A DNA stretch of 64,000 nt from Cymodocea nodosa. Taxonomy: Eukaryota > Streptophyta > Magnoliopsida > Alismatales > Cymodoceaceae. Positions 37,401-49,792 of the stretch are shown here, piece by piece. A program made the position numbers and the translations under genes. Position 1 is the stretch's first letter. Each line of letters opens with the position of its first letter. The DNA is taken from contig CM072338.1 in NCBI GenBank assembly GCA_036874045.1, positions 17,382,501 to 17,446,500 on the forward strand. Direction: 5' to 3'. The notes under the pieces were generated by a model. That model searched no databases and was not told where the DNA came from. It saw only the letters and a program-made list of their open reading frames with translations.

Positions 37401-39690
37401 ATGAGAGAGTGAAAGAGAGAGGACACTAAATCAATAAGTGCTACAAACCTGTATAACTTCAGGAATTAAGACATTCACATGATTAGCTCTAGTTGTCACA
37501 CCAGCTTGTGTATTTCTGCAGCCTAGATTCTTTGATACAGTCCTGGTGTTTTCTAACATATACACATACATATACAAGTAAGAAATATGGCAATTGTGTA
37601 TTTAAGAGTGGAGCATGTCAAAAGCATACCAGCTTCATGATTGAAGTCAAGTTCGTTGGGTGCTTCCTTGCACCACTCATCTATCACTGGGTTGAAATCA
37701 TACTGTGGCTCAGCCCAAGCTATCCAATCAATTATTGATTTTGCATTCTTGAGATCCTGCAGAGACATTGAATATAAGGATTAGCTCATATTAATTCACA
37801 TGTGCATCACATTGGGAAATATGTACCTCTAATATGATTTCCTTGATACCATCATGCTGAACTTTCACTACAACTTCCTGTCCTGTTTTAAGTGTTGCAC
37901 GATGCACTTGTGCAACCTACAAATTTCAAGATTTAGGTGGTTGTTAGGTTACAAATCCAGCTGCCACTATTACTCATGGGTTCTCTTTTTTTTGTATGTG
38001 TGGGTAGGGCAGCTTACAGATGCTGTTGCAAGAGGTGTCTCGATAAAATTAGAAAAAATATCATTTACACTTTGTCCCAGTTCTCTCTCTATTGTATGTT
38101 GAACCTGTCCAAGAAAAAAATGGTAAAGTCCATGGTCTGCTGGTTTTACACTGGAGGTGGCAAACTGTGCCAAGCATTCTATGAAAAACATTATAAGCAA
38201 GTGATAGATGCCATGCACTCCATAATACATGTATGAACTTTCCTTAATCTTCTGGAAGAAGAATAAAATGACCTAGCAATTGAAGCCATCTAAATACAAG
38301 CCAGTGGGGACATAACCTGGATCTATGAGAGTTTTACATGTTACAACTTTCAAAGCTGAGTTGGCAGTTATTGGATTAAGGGAGCAATATTTCTATTTGT
38401 GATTGTTCTTGTGTCAACAGCATATACAAGATAAGAATTTGGGTAAAGAATAAATGGAGAAAGTGCTTCATGCCAAACACTTGATTACATTTAAAAGAAT
38501 ATAAAGATAAATTACCTTCTTTTTTATTTTGCACAACATTTAGAAATAATTATAAATATATTTTATTAGCAAAAGTATATTGTGTTATGTTTTGATAATG
38601 CAAATTCACTTGTACAACTCTGTAAAATAAATGTCTTGCCACACTTTTGGGACACAATGGCATAATACAAAAAGAAAAAATTAAGTAATGTTTATTTGGA
38701 TGCTTCTTTTAGTGAAATGAGATTTATAATTTTACTCTCCAAAATACACTGAATTTTATCACAGCAGCTCCTAAGCAACTGGAAAGACAAGGCACTGTGA
38801 GTTTGTGTTGCCATAATTGCAATCTTACCAACTTCACCATGTTGAAATGCCCTATTGATTAAAATCAATTGAAGTCCCATTCATGGAACTCTTTAACTAA
38901 CAATAATTAGATTAAAATTGATGCCAAAACACAAATCTTCATCACTAAGAAAAAAAAAAGTAGGTTGACACATGCTCGTTTGTTGAACTTGCATGAGAAT
39001 TATCTATAACGATCTTGAGGTTATTTAGAAATACTCGTATATTTCTAAATAGAGTAAAAAAAAAGTAAAATTTGACCACATCTCATTATCTCAAGTTCTT
39101 AGACAAGAAGTTGATAGTAGTTTTATTCATATTGCACTTTCTATTATTTTTGTAAACAAAATTCGTATTTAGTGTAGAAAAACTCAAAGTTATGTTAAGA
39201 GAGAAGTGGTCACATTACAAATACCAAATTGTAATAAATTATGAATATATACCTCCAACAAAGGGCGAGGTGGAAGTGAATCCTGTAGCTGTCTAAGGAC
39301 AGCAATATATGCCTGAGGAAGCACATCTGCTCTTGTAGATAAATATTGGCCAAGTTTCACCCACAACCCTTCCAACTCTAGTATCAAATTTAGAATACGT
39401 TTGGCATTTCGCTCATGGGTTTTTTCCCACACAACTGAACTTTTCTCTTTGTTTGTCCATTTGCATCTCTTTTGTGCAGCCTATAAAAGCAAATAAAAGA
39501 TCAATAGCTAAGATATTTCAATACAATATACAGCAACACCAATGCAAGGAAAGTGGTGATTTTCAGCAGCAACACCAATGCAAGGAAAGTGGTGATTTTC
39601 AGCAGCAACACTAACCTTGTAATCCAGGTAGACCAGCATTGCAAGTGTGAATACCTTCAAGCGTCTTTTGTAGATATTTCCCCACCCCAT
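31467..39690 (-). CDS. ABC1/UbiB-type kinase fused to beta-lactamase-like domain
   Basis: Eighteen coding exons: 39616-39690, 39253-39480, 38018-38104, 37827-37916, 37630-37756, 37449-37552, 37213-37381, 36976-37097, 35375-35503, 35191-35289, 35040-35097, 34882-34957, 34649-34775, 34198-34355, 33882-33954, 33583-33777, 32486-32579 and 31467-32320. They sum to 2865 nt (954 residues) with GT/AG junctions and matching phases. The N-terminal half is an atypical ABC1 kinase: VKLGQYLSTRADVLP (KxGQ, about 66-70), PLATASVAQVHRA, VVVKVQ (Lys ~148), NGDPHPGN and LLDFGL (~309-314). The C-terminal half resembles serine beta-lactamases/esterases, with SVTK (533-536), YHYLSFGW (~625) and HSGVGGST (~889). 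It matches Arabidopsis At5g24810 (ABC1K family) from memory. Lipid or quinone-related kinase roles are known for relatives; the substrate here is unknown. A low-complexity, Ser/Asn/Lys-rich linker interrupts the C-terminal domain. The ATG at 39690 (MGWGNIYKRR) matches the family start. Confidence 0.92.
36088..36637. repeat. 35-bp direct repeat in ABC1-kinase intron 8
   Basis: A 35-bp word starting CAATGTGTGAAGAG occurs at 36088-36122 and 36603-36637 with two differences. A second pair (GTTGAAATGTGAACATGTAA at about 36052 and its relative at about 36252) lies nearby. The 1.47-kb intron 35504-36975 is otherwise plain AT-rich sequence; it may hold an unrecognised old insertion. Confidence 0.6.
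39531..39602. repeat. perfect 36-bp tandem duplication beside ABC1-kinase exon 1
   Basis: Two identical 36-bp units (starting CAGCAACACCAATG and ending GGTGATTTTCAG) lie head to tail in intron 1, ending 13 bp from exon 1. A further 9 bp of the unit follow. The unit is 12 codons long and stays open in the exon 1 frame. Confidence 0.92.
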
Positions 39691-39906
39691 CAGTTGTGTT
39701 GTTAGTGAAAGAGTACTGGAAATGATAGAATAGCTATTTGCCTGCTCAAGCTCTTGAATTATCTATCCAGGAATAACAAAAAAGTAAAAGTTAGCAAAGA
39801 TCTATTCATTCATCTATGAAAAATGATCTTAACAGTTATTTCCAATAAACACCAGGGAGAGAAAAAGAGAAATGTAACTTTAGATTGCATGAAAGGATTC
39901 TCCAAC

Positions 39907-40146
39907 TGTTAATTGTCCTTGGTTATTACATTTGTTGACGTAGATTGGCACCTTGGCAATTTTAGTTGTAAACCACATCTTATTGTTTGTGGGTTCTAGA
40001 GAAGATTCTGGAACCTTACCCTTTTGGCTATAAATAGCCTTGTAACCTTTGTTTGTATTAGGTAATTTTAGTGAAAAGCTATTCTCCTGCAGATTTGTTC
40101 TTTGTTCTTCTCCTTCTTCTTCAATCCAATTCTTTGCTTCTTAACT
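39907..40146 (+). repeat. 5' LTR of the copia element
   Basis: 240 bp beginning TGTTAATTGTCC and ending TTCTTAACT, immediately before the primer binding site. The shared CTATAAATAG word of both LTRs (about 40029-40038) is the likely TATA box of the element. Confidence 0.88.
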
Positions 40147-43100
40147 TGGTATCTAAGTGGTGACTTCATCTTCACAGTCATCTGGATCTAATCCTGAAGT
40201 CTCGGTTTTGTCTTTCCTCTTTATGCCAGCTCCTGTCAATATGCAGAACTTTGTTTCCATCAAAATTGACCAGACAAACGTCATCATCTGGCAACACCTC
40301 TTTTATGGTGCTCTTACAAGGACAGAATCTCCTCAAGTACGTTGACGACACCTTCACATGTCTTGAAGATCTAGTTGACACTACTGCCTGGAAGAAGTAG
40401 GATCAACTCTTAATAAGCTAGTTATTCTCTATGCTTATGTCATCTATGCTCTACTAGGTGACTACTCAAACCTTGTCAGCTAGGGTTTGGAGTACCTTAA
40501 AGAGGCTCTTTGCTTCTTATTCCCAAGCACAACTCTTGTAAATCAAGTTTGAACTGCAAACAATGAAGAAAAGCAACCAATCCATGGCGGATTATATTAC
40601 TCTTATTGATGCACTCGTGATTGCTAGTGCAACTATTTTTAAAGAAGAATTATCTCTCCATCTCCTAGGAGGACTTAGTATCAAGTATGAGGCTATAGTT
40701 ACCAGCCTCACCACTCAAGCTTTGGTAGTTTTTCTTGCTAATCTCTAGGGCATGTTGCTTAATTATGAGATACGGTTACATCAACATCATCTTAATTTTT
40801 AGATTTCCTCTGGTCCTACTACTAACTTCACCCTTAACAATCACAACAATAATAATAGAAGAGGAGGACATGGTGGAAGGTCCTCTAATGGCAATCGAGG
40901 TAGATCTAATAGCAACAACAGAGTGCAGTACAAGATCTATAGTAAAATTGGTCACATTGCACTCAATTGTTTCAAGCACACAAATATGCAGAATTATGCG
41001 TCGATGCATAATTTCCCTAATTCTGTTAATTCCAATACTCTCAATGTCAATTATGCTTATATAAGGGAACAAATTGTTGATGGTACTCAGTGATTTACAG
41101 ATTCTAGAGCCACTCATCACATTACTAACAATATTTTTAATTTATGTGTGAGTACCCTTTATGCAGGCAATGATTCTCTCATGATGGGGAATGGAATGCA
41201 ACTTCCAATTACTCACATAGGTGCTTCCACTATCAACATCGATGCTGTTAATGCATTACTCAACAATATTTTGGTTGTCCCAGATATTCAAAAGAACCTA
41301 ATGTCTGTTTATTGGTTTTATAATGATAATCTACATAATATCGAATTTGATAATTTTAATGATTAAGGATCATCAATCTCAGCTATGGGTCAGAAGGAGA
41401 CTTGCTAAATATGCCTTGTATCAGTTTGATGCTCCTGATGGAAGAATGATTCGTCCCAATGTTTTCATTGCTGCTGCCAAGAGTTCAATGGATGTCTGAC
41501 ACTACAGATTGAGGCATCCCCATTCTCAGAAGACACTGTTGATTGTTGTCGAAAATCATTTACTAATACATAATAATAATTTAGGTTTCTATAGCTCGTG
41601 TTGTTATGGAAAAGTACACAAATTCTCTTTTGAAAATAGTACATCTATGGTGACTGAACCTTTATTGTTAATATATACAAACCTATGAGGTCCTAGCCAA
41701 TTTCTTCTTGACATAGTTTTCATTATTACATTCTATTTATGGATGCATGCACTAAGTTTAAATGGATTTATCCTTTAACTCTCAAATTTGAAGCACTTAA
41801 AACTTTTATCAGTTTTCAAAATGAAATGGAAAAACGAATTGGAAAGGAAATTAAATTCTGCATAGTGATAATGGAGAGGAGTTTATGTCATTCAAAAATT
41901 ATCTTGAGGAAAATGACATTTGCCACTAGTTTTTGTGCCCACACCCACGAGCAAAATGGGTCTGTTAAACGAAAACACAGGCATGTGGTTGATACCAGTT
42001 TGACCTTATTAGCTTATACAGGTTTATCAAAAGTCTTCTAGCTAGAGGCTTTTCAGACCGTAGTAAATCTTATTAATCACGTTCCTATGCTTTAGTTGCA
42101 TAACAAAAGTCCATTGTAGGTTATTTACAATGTTCAACCTGATTATGAATTTTTTAAGGTTTTTGGGTGTAGATGTTACCCCAATATTTGCCCCTACTGC
42201 ATCACAAATTCAATTATAGAATTGTAGCATGTATTTTTCTTGGCTATTCTGTGTAGCACAAGGATTATATCTATTTCTCTCTAGAGCACAAGAGATTATA
42301 TATATCTAATGATGTTGTTTTCAATGAATAGGACTTCTCCCTAAATAAGCAAATAGTTTATTCTTCTTTAGGCATATCTCAAAATTGGTATATTGATTCT
42401 CTACCTATTATCTTACAGTGAAATCAAAATTCTTTACAATCAGAGTCTGTTTAGCAGCATACAACAAATCCTTCTTCAGATACTTCAATTACAAGAGCCA
42501 CACAAAGTTCTTTAAATCATCTTATTGAAACTCCAACTCCAGAAGCTACACAACAAATTGAAGATCATTTTATTGCCACTCCAACTATTGAATAGTATAT
42601 TGATTAGGAAGCTACCAACAATAAGCCAATCACAAGAGTATCTCGAGGTATCTTTAAACTCAACCCAAAATATACATTACTTGCTAATGACTCTCATTTT
42701 GTTCCTATCTCTACCACTAAAACTTTGCTTGATCCAAGATGGAAACAAGCAATGGAAAATGAATTTCATGCATTACAAAAAAAAATTCTACTTAGAGACT
42801 TGTATTGCCACCAAAAGGAGCTAATATCATAGGGAGCAAATGGGTATATCAAGTTAAAGAAAGAGTGGATGTATCTACCAAGCATTTTAAAGCTTGCCTT
42901 GTGACTCAAGGCTATACTCAAAAGTATGGAGTGGATTACAAAAAGACATTTAGTCTGATTATTAAACGGGTAACTAATTAGAACATTACTTCATCTTGCT
43001 CTTTATAATGATTAAAATATTTGACAGAGGGATGTATCCAATGTCTTCTTGTATGATGATATTCAAGAAGAGTTTTATATGCATCGACCACCTGACTTCA

Positions 43101-44268
43101 GAAATCCTAAGTTTCTCAATCATGTTTGTTAACTTCAAAATTCATTATATGGCCTTAAATAAGTGCTAAGGGCCTAGTTTAACAGATTGAGAACATTTTA
43201 ATTGCAAATAGATTTCACAATTCTACATGCAATCCACCACTTTTCATTAAGAAATCTGGACAGAATATTACATGCATGTTAATTTATGTTGATGACATTA
43301 TAATAACAGAAAATTCTCCTCAAATTATTATAGATACAATTAGTAGTTTGACACATTCCTTTGTTGTTAAAGACCTTGGAAATCTTCATTACTTCCTTAG
43401 AGTTAAAGTAAAACGATTTGCACACCAGCTTCATCTATCATAGTCCAAATATCTTGTCAATCTTCTGAAGCTCTTCAAATTAGAATATGTTAAACCTTGC
43501 AGCACACCAATGGCATCTTCCACTACACTCACTAAATGCGATGGTGACATTTTAAAGTATCTTACTAAATATAGAAGCTTGGTTGGAGCTTTACAATACC
43601 TTTGTATTACAAGACTAGACATAACTTATTTGGTTAATAAGGTGTGTCAATTCTTGCTGAACCTACTACAAAGCATATGAAGGCTGCTAAACGGATATTA
43701 TGATATCTGAAAAATACTGTTTCTCATGACTTATTGTATAGAAAAATTGGTTCAACACAAATTCAAGTTTTTAGTAACGCTACAAAGGTGCAGGCTTATA
43801 GTGACTCTGACTGGACTGGAGATCTAGACAATCGATACTCTCATACTGGTTATTGTGTTTTTCTTGGAGGTAATTTGATCTCATGGTGTTCTCGCAGATA
43901 AAATACAATTTCTAGGTCCAACACTGAGGCTGAATGCAAGGCATTAACTTTAATTGTGTGTGAAGTGCTATGACTATGCATGTTACTTCAAGAATTACAT
44001 TTATCTTTTCCTACATTTGTAATTTGGTGTGATAACATAAGTACTATACACCTTGCAGCAAATCCTATTCATCACTCTCGAACAAAGCACTTTGCCGTTG
44101 ATTTGCATTTCATTCAAGATCATCTATTAAAGCAACATTTCAAGGTACAGCATATTAGTTCAATAGATCAATTGGTTGATCCTCTTACCAAGCCTATTGG
44201 AGTTGAAGCTTTTATGAACTTTTGTAATAAACTTTCTCATCGTCCCTTGCGTTAAGCTTGAAGGAGGG

Positions 44269-44514
44269 TGATAATTGTCTTTAGTTTTTACATTTGCTGA
44301 CATGGATTGCCACTTTGGCAATTTCAGTTGTAAACCACGTCCTATTGTTTGTGGGTTCTAGAGAAGATTCAAGAACCTCACCCTTTCGACTATAAATAGC
44401 CTTGTAACCTTTGTTTGTATTAAGTAATTTTAGTGAAAAACTATTCTCCTGCAGATCTGTTCTCCGTTTTTCTTCCTCTCGTTCTTCTTCGATTCAATTC
44501 TCTGCTTCTTAGCT
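44269..44514 (+). repeat. 3' LTR of the copia element
   Basis: 246 bp beginning TGATAATTGTCT and ending TTCTTAGCT, directly after the polypurine tract and directly before the CCAAC target duplication. It differs from the 5' LTR at about 30 positions, mostly transitions, with small length changes in the pyrimidine-rich end. Confidence 0.88.
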
Positions 44515-44519
44515 CCAAC

Positions 44520-45110
44520 AATTTGAAGTCGTCCACACCCATAGAGTGACACCACTACAGAAAACATATAGGACGGGCTACAGCAAAGAAGCAAGGAAAA
44601 ATCTTAAGTTGTGGCGTTGAACCAAAACGTATTATAGCATCCAAGCACACAGCTGTTGATTCTTCAATCAATATACAAATTAGTTCTAGACAAACTAACA
44701 AAGTACTCATGGTCCAGCCAGGTGCAAACGAATACAACAGTGAATATTACAGGCAGGGAAGAACTTCAAAATTCGCCGAAAAAGATTTCATCCAAGACCA
44801 CCACACCAGCGACATCACAATGCGAATTTGCGAACCAAATCTTCAACAACAGAAATTTCAAAACGCAGGAAAAAGTACAAAAGGAAGAAGTACTCACGAA
44901 AGAAGATAATCCAACGTGGGATTGGCCGACAAAACCTCGCAGCAGAAGCGCGCAACCCGATGCCTCTGTTGAATTGTACGGCTACCCGATCGGAATTTGG
45001 GAATAAACAACATGAAGAAAAGAAAAGAAACGAGAGAAGATATTTTTATAGTGGTGGAAATCGAGGCGATTGGTTTGGCGTCCTAAAGCATGAACCATCA
45101 CGCGTGACGT
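44520..45110 (-). other. candidate 5' leader of the ABC1-kinase gene
   Basis: The region upstream of the copia insertion, between it and a minus-strand TATA box. It is richer in GC than the flanks, as plant leaders often are. If transcription starts here, a non-coding first exon is followed by an intron that holds the retrotransposon. I could not fix the donor site. The plus-strand ORFs here (44656-45006, 44828-45214) show no protein pattern. Confidence 0.4.
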
Positions 45111-45120
45111 ATATTTATAG
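45111..45120 (-). promoter_or_regulatory. candidate TATA box for the ABC1-kinase gene
   Basis: CTATAAATAT on the minus strand, flanked by a palindromic CACGCGTG and an ACGT core (45098-45110), elements common in plant promoters. It is the only strong TATA box upstream of the gene beyond the retrotransposon. Confidence 0.45.
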
Positions 45121-48100
45121 TCCCCTCCCAGGAAACTTCGAAGACAAGTACCCCTCCCAGAGCCACTATTCTACCGACGAAGCCAGGTGGGATTTATATT
45201 TTCTATTAAATTAGGGAAATTTTCAAATTACGGTTCTATCTTAAAATTTTTCTATTATTAAAATAACACAATTTTCACCGTGACGTTAATCACAAAGCTT
45301 CGTATGATTTTTTTTTTTTAAATTTAAACCACAAAAATAATTCACGTCAATCTCAGCTTTCACGTCAGTAGTAGTGTTTTTTTTCTGAATTACAACTTAC
45401 AATTTTTCTTATTTTAAAAGCATCTCATGAGGTAAAAAAACTACTTACGCCATTCATTGGTGGTAGTCAACTCTTGCAAGTTCCTTTGCATGATTGTAAT
45501 GTTGAATTATCTTTCACCCTTTTTATTTATAATAAGACAATAATATGGCGGACAATAACCTTTTTATGCTTCTTCTTTTTCCCTTTTTTATACATTTCAT
45601 TTATTCGAAGAATTTCTGGTTAATATGTGTCTTTGGATTTCGATACTGGCTTAGAAGCTTATTCTTTGAAGTGTAGAAAGAAAAAAAGAAAAATGATGCG
45701 GTCCATGTGTAAGCCAGCGGATGATAAATACAAATTCTTGCAATCTTATCTCTTCTAAACGTTTGCGCACGAGGTGAAATCCATGTGTGGTTCTGCTCCT
45801 TAACATGACATGGTTAAGACTTTGAATTTTTTACGGTATTATCTATTTACTTGTCACTTTATTTATCGATCTATTTTTACTGGTTCTACCCGCATCCTTA
45901 TTTGCTAATTTTGAAATATAAAAACGACAAAACTCCATAATCATTGTGCAGCCATTCTACTTGTACGTCTAATCAAATACGTCATAATTGGAATCAATAA
46001 TAGCTCTTATATTCCTGCCTTTCTTGACAAGTAATTTTTTATAGATAACGCTCATGAATTTTCAAAATACTATATTACTTAACAATTAATTTATATTTAT
46101 CACCAACCAATGACATAAATTATTTCCCTGTATATAACAATTGACGCATCATTACTCAAAAAAAAAAAACGTTATTGACATCTTTTAAGTTAACGTATGT
46201 AAACCATAAGAGAAACATTTATAATATATTTAAACTTATTAAAAAGACTCATATAAGCTGCAGATGCTCACAGCAATATTAAACACAGATAAAATTGATA
46301 ATATTTTTATTTAAATTTATATACAAGATCATTTAATTGTTAAATCTTAGATTTGATTATTGGAAATTTTGGTAAGTCTGGTCAGTGTCGAAACAGCTCG
46401 AGCCATCGGTCGCCCCACGTTCGCCGTTTGGTCGAGTTGACAAATTTGACCAACAAATCCTTCGTCCACAAATAACAATTCAATACCATTTAAAAATAAT
46501 AATAATAACATTTCAATCTGTAGTTACGGTAAAAGGCGTGAATTTTTGTGCGATGAGAAGAAAGAGCCGATATTTTTGATGAAAAGACAATTGTACCCCT
46601 GATACGTTTCAATGAGATCTGATTGTCTATTCTATATTATTAATATTATATTTGTATATGTATTAATATATATACATTACCAAAGATCCTTATTAGGTAT
46701 TAATATTAATTATAAAATTACTAATAAATACATATAGATTAATTACTACTACTAATTACTTATTATATATATATGCTAAAAATACATTAATTTATACTCT
46801 TAAAAAAACCTCACCTTAAATGTAAAATTTAAAATAAAATAAAAAAACTTCTTATCAAATATCATTTCTAATTAAAAAAACTGTTCTTTAAATTCATAAT
46901 TACAATATCATTTAAGAAAAAAACTATTCTTCAAAAGAGTTGATGTCAAAACGCGTTCTTAGATTAATTTTCCTTTTTAAGGTTCACGTAGGACTACTAC
47001 AATTGCGGTGATCGGTTGCTTGGCAGTCGCAGAGATGATACCAACAAAAGAGTGGTATAAGGTTCATATATGAAGGAAAAAATACTGCATTCAAATTCAA
47101 ACAAAAACACTTTTCTTCAATGATGGTGAGTCACACAAAAAGGAAGTCATGCAAAGATGGTAAGCTTAGGCAGGTAAACAAATGTCCACTTGTGCTTCCC
47201 ACTTTTCAATCAAGCAGATTATATTGGTGCAGATGCCTCACAATTCAACTTTTGGCTGCCTGGGATTTGTGTTGGTTTCTTTCTAAAGAAAAAACCAGTT
47301 GGTATAGTGCAGATTCTGCAAAGAAAGAAGTTCATTCGGAAGGATTGAAACGACAGATACATCATTTGTCAAAAATAGATTTCTAGAAGATGACAGATCA
47401 TATATTATTCATTTCTAGACGAAAGAAATTCTTTAGATCACACAGAGGAAGCGACTTATCGGAGAGAAAATTTCATCTCCTCGTCACACTCTTTCTTCTC
47501 GTCATTTTCAAAAGGACTGCATCGCCCACCAAGGGAGCCGAAAACAGTTGCGTCACTACCATCGATGAAACCATCAACAGCACCTTTGAATGGACTAATA
47601 GAGGCAAGAAATATTGCTTTGATAGCGTGCTGCTTCCAATAAACGACGTACAAAATGTGAACATCATGACATGAATTTATTTATTACACTATACATGAAA
47701 GATTTTTTTTTTTTTTAAGTAGCAAAGAGGAATTAATTAAAATCAAGGACCTACACAAACCTTAGGTAAGCTGGAAAATAGAAGCAAACAAGAAAGAAAA
47801 CTTAAAACACATGCATAGAGGAAGCTGTAGACGTCAACAATGAAGTTAGGTGTATAATATATAACTTAATAATATCAAACAACTACAATTCAAAGTTAGG
47901 TCAATAAACACTTATTCAAAATTAATTAAATTGTAGCTATTCAATGTTATTAAATCATATATCTTACATCATAAAAGGGACACTTAGACTTACATTTGCT
48001 GTAAATGCGACATTTCTCTCTATAGAAAAATAAGATTGTCCACATAAACAAAAAAGCCTATTACTAAACATTCATAGTGATTACATAGAATTAAATGTTG

Positions 48101-49169
48101 GATCAAACATTCAAAAGAGTCCATGGGCAGAACTGGATGCCATTTTCAAACGTCCATTCATGGTCCCTAACATGAGAGAAGAGCAAGCTCGACGTCAAAA
48201 CTGACCTTTTCAAGTTGGTTGACGTCCAAACTATATATCCAAGGGTCGACCGACAAAACTGGGCATCCATCTCAGGGGTCCAATTGTGATCCCTAACATG
48301 ACAAAGAGCAGGTCCAACACTAAATCAGGCGTCTGCTCAAGTTCCCATCCAGTACATAAAGGTGGCCGCACATTCAGATTGGACATCTGGACAACACTGA
48401 CAAATCAAGAGGGGTGTTTGTACATCAGAACTAGATATTAGGACTACCCACTGTCCAAATCGGCAAATGAGACAAACGTCCACCCCACCCTACCTTAACA
48501 ATCAATTGACAGGCTGCCGTATAGATGCCTGCCACAAAATGGTTATAGAAAACTACATATTTTGCTTGTCATAGATGCAGAAACAGTGTCACCAAAAACA
48601 GTGAAAAAACACCCTAGATTTCCGAATTTCAACATGAGAAAACATGATTTCTAGGTTATTCAAGTATGAGTGTAGCATTTTTGACCAAAAAAACGTTTTC
48701 AACATATATACAAATCCAAACCATGAGATTTCATGAGAAAAAGGGCAGGAACTGCTCTGGTAGTACTTGTTAATGATTTCATGGAATCATATAATATCTC
48801 AAACCAAAAATGATTTCCCAAGAACTCATTCATGCCAAAACATTACAAAAGGCATAGGATGGAAGCATACCTGTATCCAACGTGTTCATGAAATTATGAG
48901 CATGGAAGATGACCTTTTAGTCTTTGCCTTCTCCAATGAGAATGTTTCTTTTTCTCAAGATTGGGTAAAGAAGGAAAATCGTCAGGAGATTGGGGTGATT
49001 TAGGGACCATGACCCTTATTTATACAAAACAATAAATTCACACTACCTAAGATGCTTAACAGACTCAACCTAATAAATTAAATAGACCGAATTTAATTAA
49101 TCGATTACATAATAATAACAGAATAACTTATAATTAATTGATTTTATATTGGTTCACTTTATATGAGTT
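45121..49169. other. intergenic, mostly AT-rich
   Basis: No gene could be assigned. At 47100-47680 the composition is more balanced and frames are open on both strands (plus 47120-47386 and 47390-47674; minus 47456-47653), but no family is recognisable. At 48140-48320 the phrase 'TCCCTAACATGA...AGAGCA' occurs twice (about 48160 and 48291) in a duplicated setting. ORF 48767-49003 shows no motif. Confidence 0.45.
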
Positions 49170-49451
49170 TTAATCCAACAAGAACTGTTCCAACCTCCTT
49201 TTCTCCATGCACAAGTCTAAATACCACATTGGATTCAAGAGGAGACCAGTTGCCCAGAAGACCTGGTTACGAACTTCTGACTCTACGTTGAACAGTTGAT
49301 CAAAATTTATTGCACCATATTTGTGTACTTCATAAACATGGGCAGTTAAAGGATTCAGAAGAGTCATACCGACTAGGAGCCAGAACCACATTAAACCAAA
49401 TAAGATAGTGAAAGCTGAGAACAAATAGAGAATGGGAAACCCCCTTGACAC
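49170..49451 (-). other. unassigned ORF, possible terminal exon of a membrane protein
   Basis: A minus-strand open frame of up to 93 codons that begins without an ATG. Its first ~35 residues are hydrophobic (FPILYLFSAFTILFG and WFWLLVGMTLL, two possible membrane segments). A polar, protein-like tail follows (HVYEVHKYGAINFDQLFNVE, then NPMWYLDLCMEKRRLEQFLL) and a stop. A good splice acceptor (CTATTTGTTCTCAG) falls inside the frame, at about 49417, so it may be a last exon. I do not recognise the protein, and no partner exon was found between it and the zinc-finger gene. It could also be a gene remnant. Confidence 0.35.
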
Positions 49452-49792
49452 AAGTCAGGTTTTGTTTGATATTTTACTAGCCAAGGCTGCAAGTGCAACA
49501 TTTATAAATCAAATTTCACATAAAATCCTCATAAATTTGGGTTTTGTAAAATTTCTTGTACGAAATTAAAGAGTGTAGGATGATATACAACAAAGGTACA
49601 ACATGGAAATCGTTACATCTGAAAATAATTCCTTCAAAAAATAGTAAATGTTAAATTCTCCGCGCAGGAAATTTCTTCTAAGCACAAATGCAAACTTTAT
49701 AGAAGGATCTTAAAAATTACACAAGATAAGTATGTTATGTGAGAGGAGAGGCTCAATAATGAAAATATTCAACCATTACAGGCTGATGCTGA

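Larger units (their letters stand above)
39907..44514 (+). mobile_element. decayed full-length Ty1-copia retrotransposon
   Basis: Both LTRs are present (39907-40146 and 44269-44514) and CCAAC flanks the element on both sides (39902-39906, 44515-44519), a 5-bp target duplication. A primer binding site (TGGTATCTAAGTGG, 40147-40160, initiator-Met tRNA type) and a polypurine tract (AAGGAGGG, 44261-44268) border the LTRs. Internal order is copia-type: gag-like (40240-40750), protease-like DSRATHHIT (~41100, with R where DSG is expected), integrase (about 41400-42050, with EQNGSVKRKHRH), RT (42640-43450, YVDD at 43285-43296), and RNase H (43790-44250, SDSDWTGD, RTKHFAVDLHFI, DPLTKPI). Many stops and frameshifts disable every domain. 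I count roughly 30 differences between the LTRs, so the insertion is old. It lies antisense to the ABC1-kinase gene, upstream of that gene's start codon. Confidence 0.92.

Noticed and set aside
40147..44268. Individual gag, integrase and RT ORFs of the copia element as separate genes
   Set aside because: All are fragments of one decayed retrotransposon broken by stops and frameshifts.
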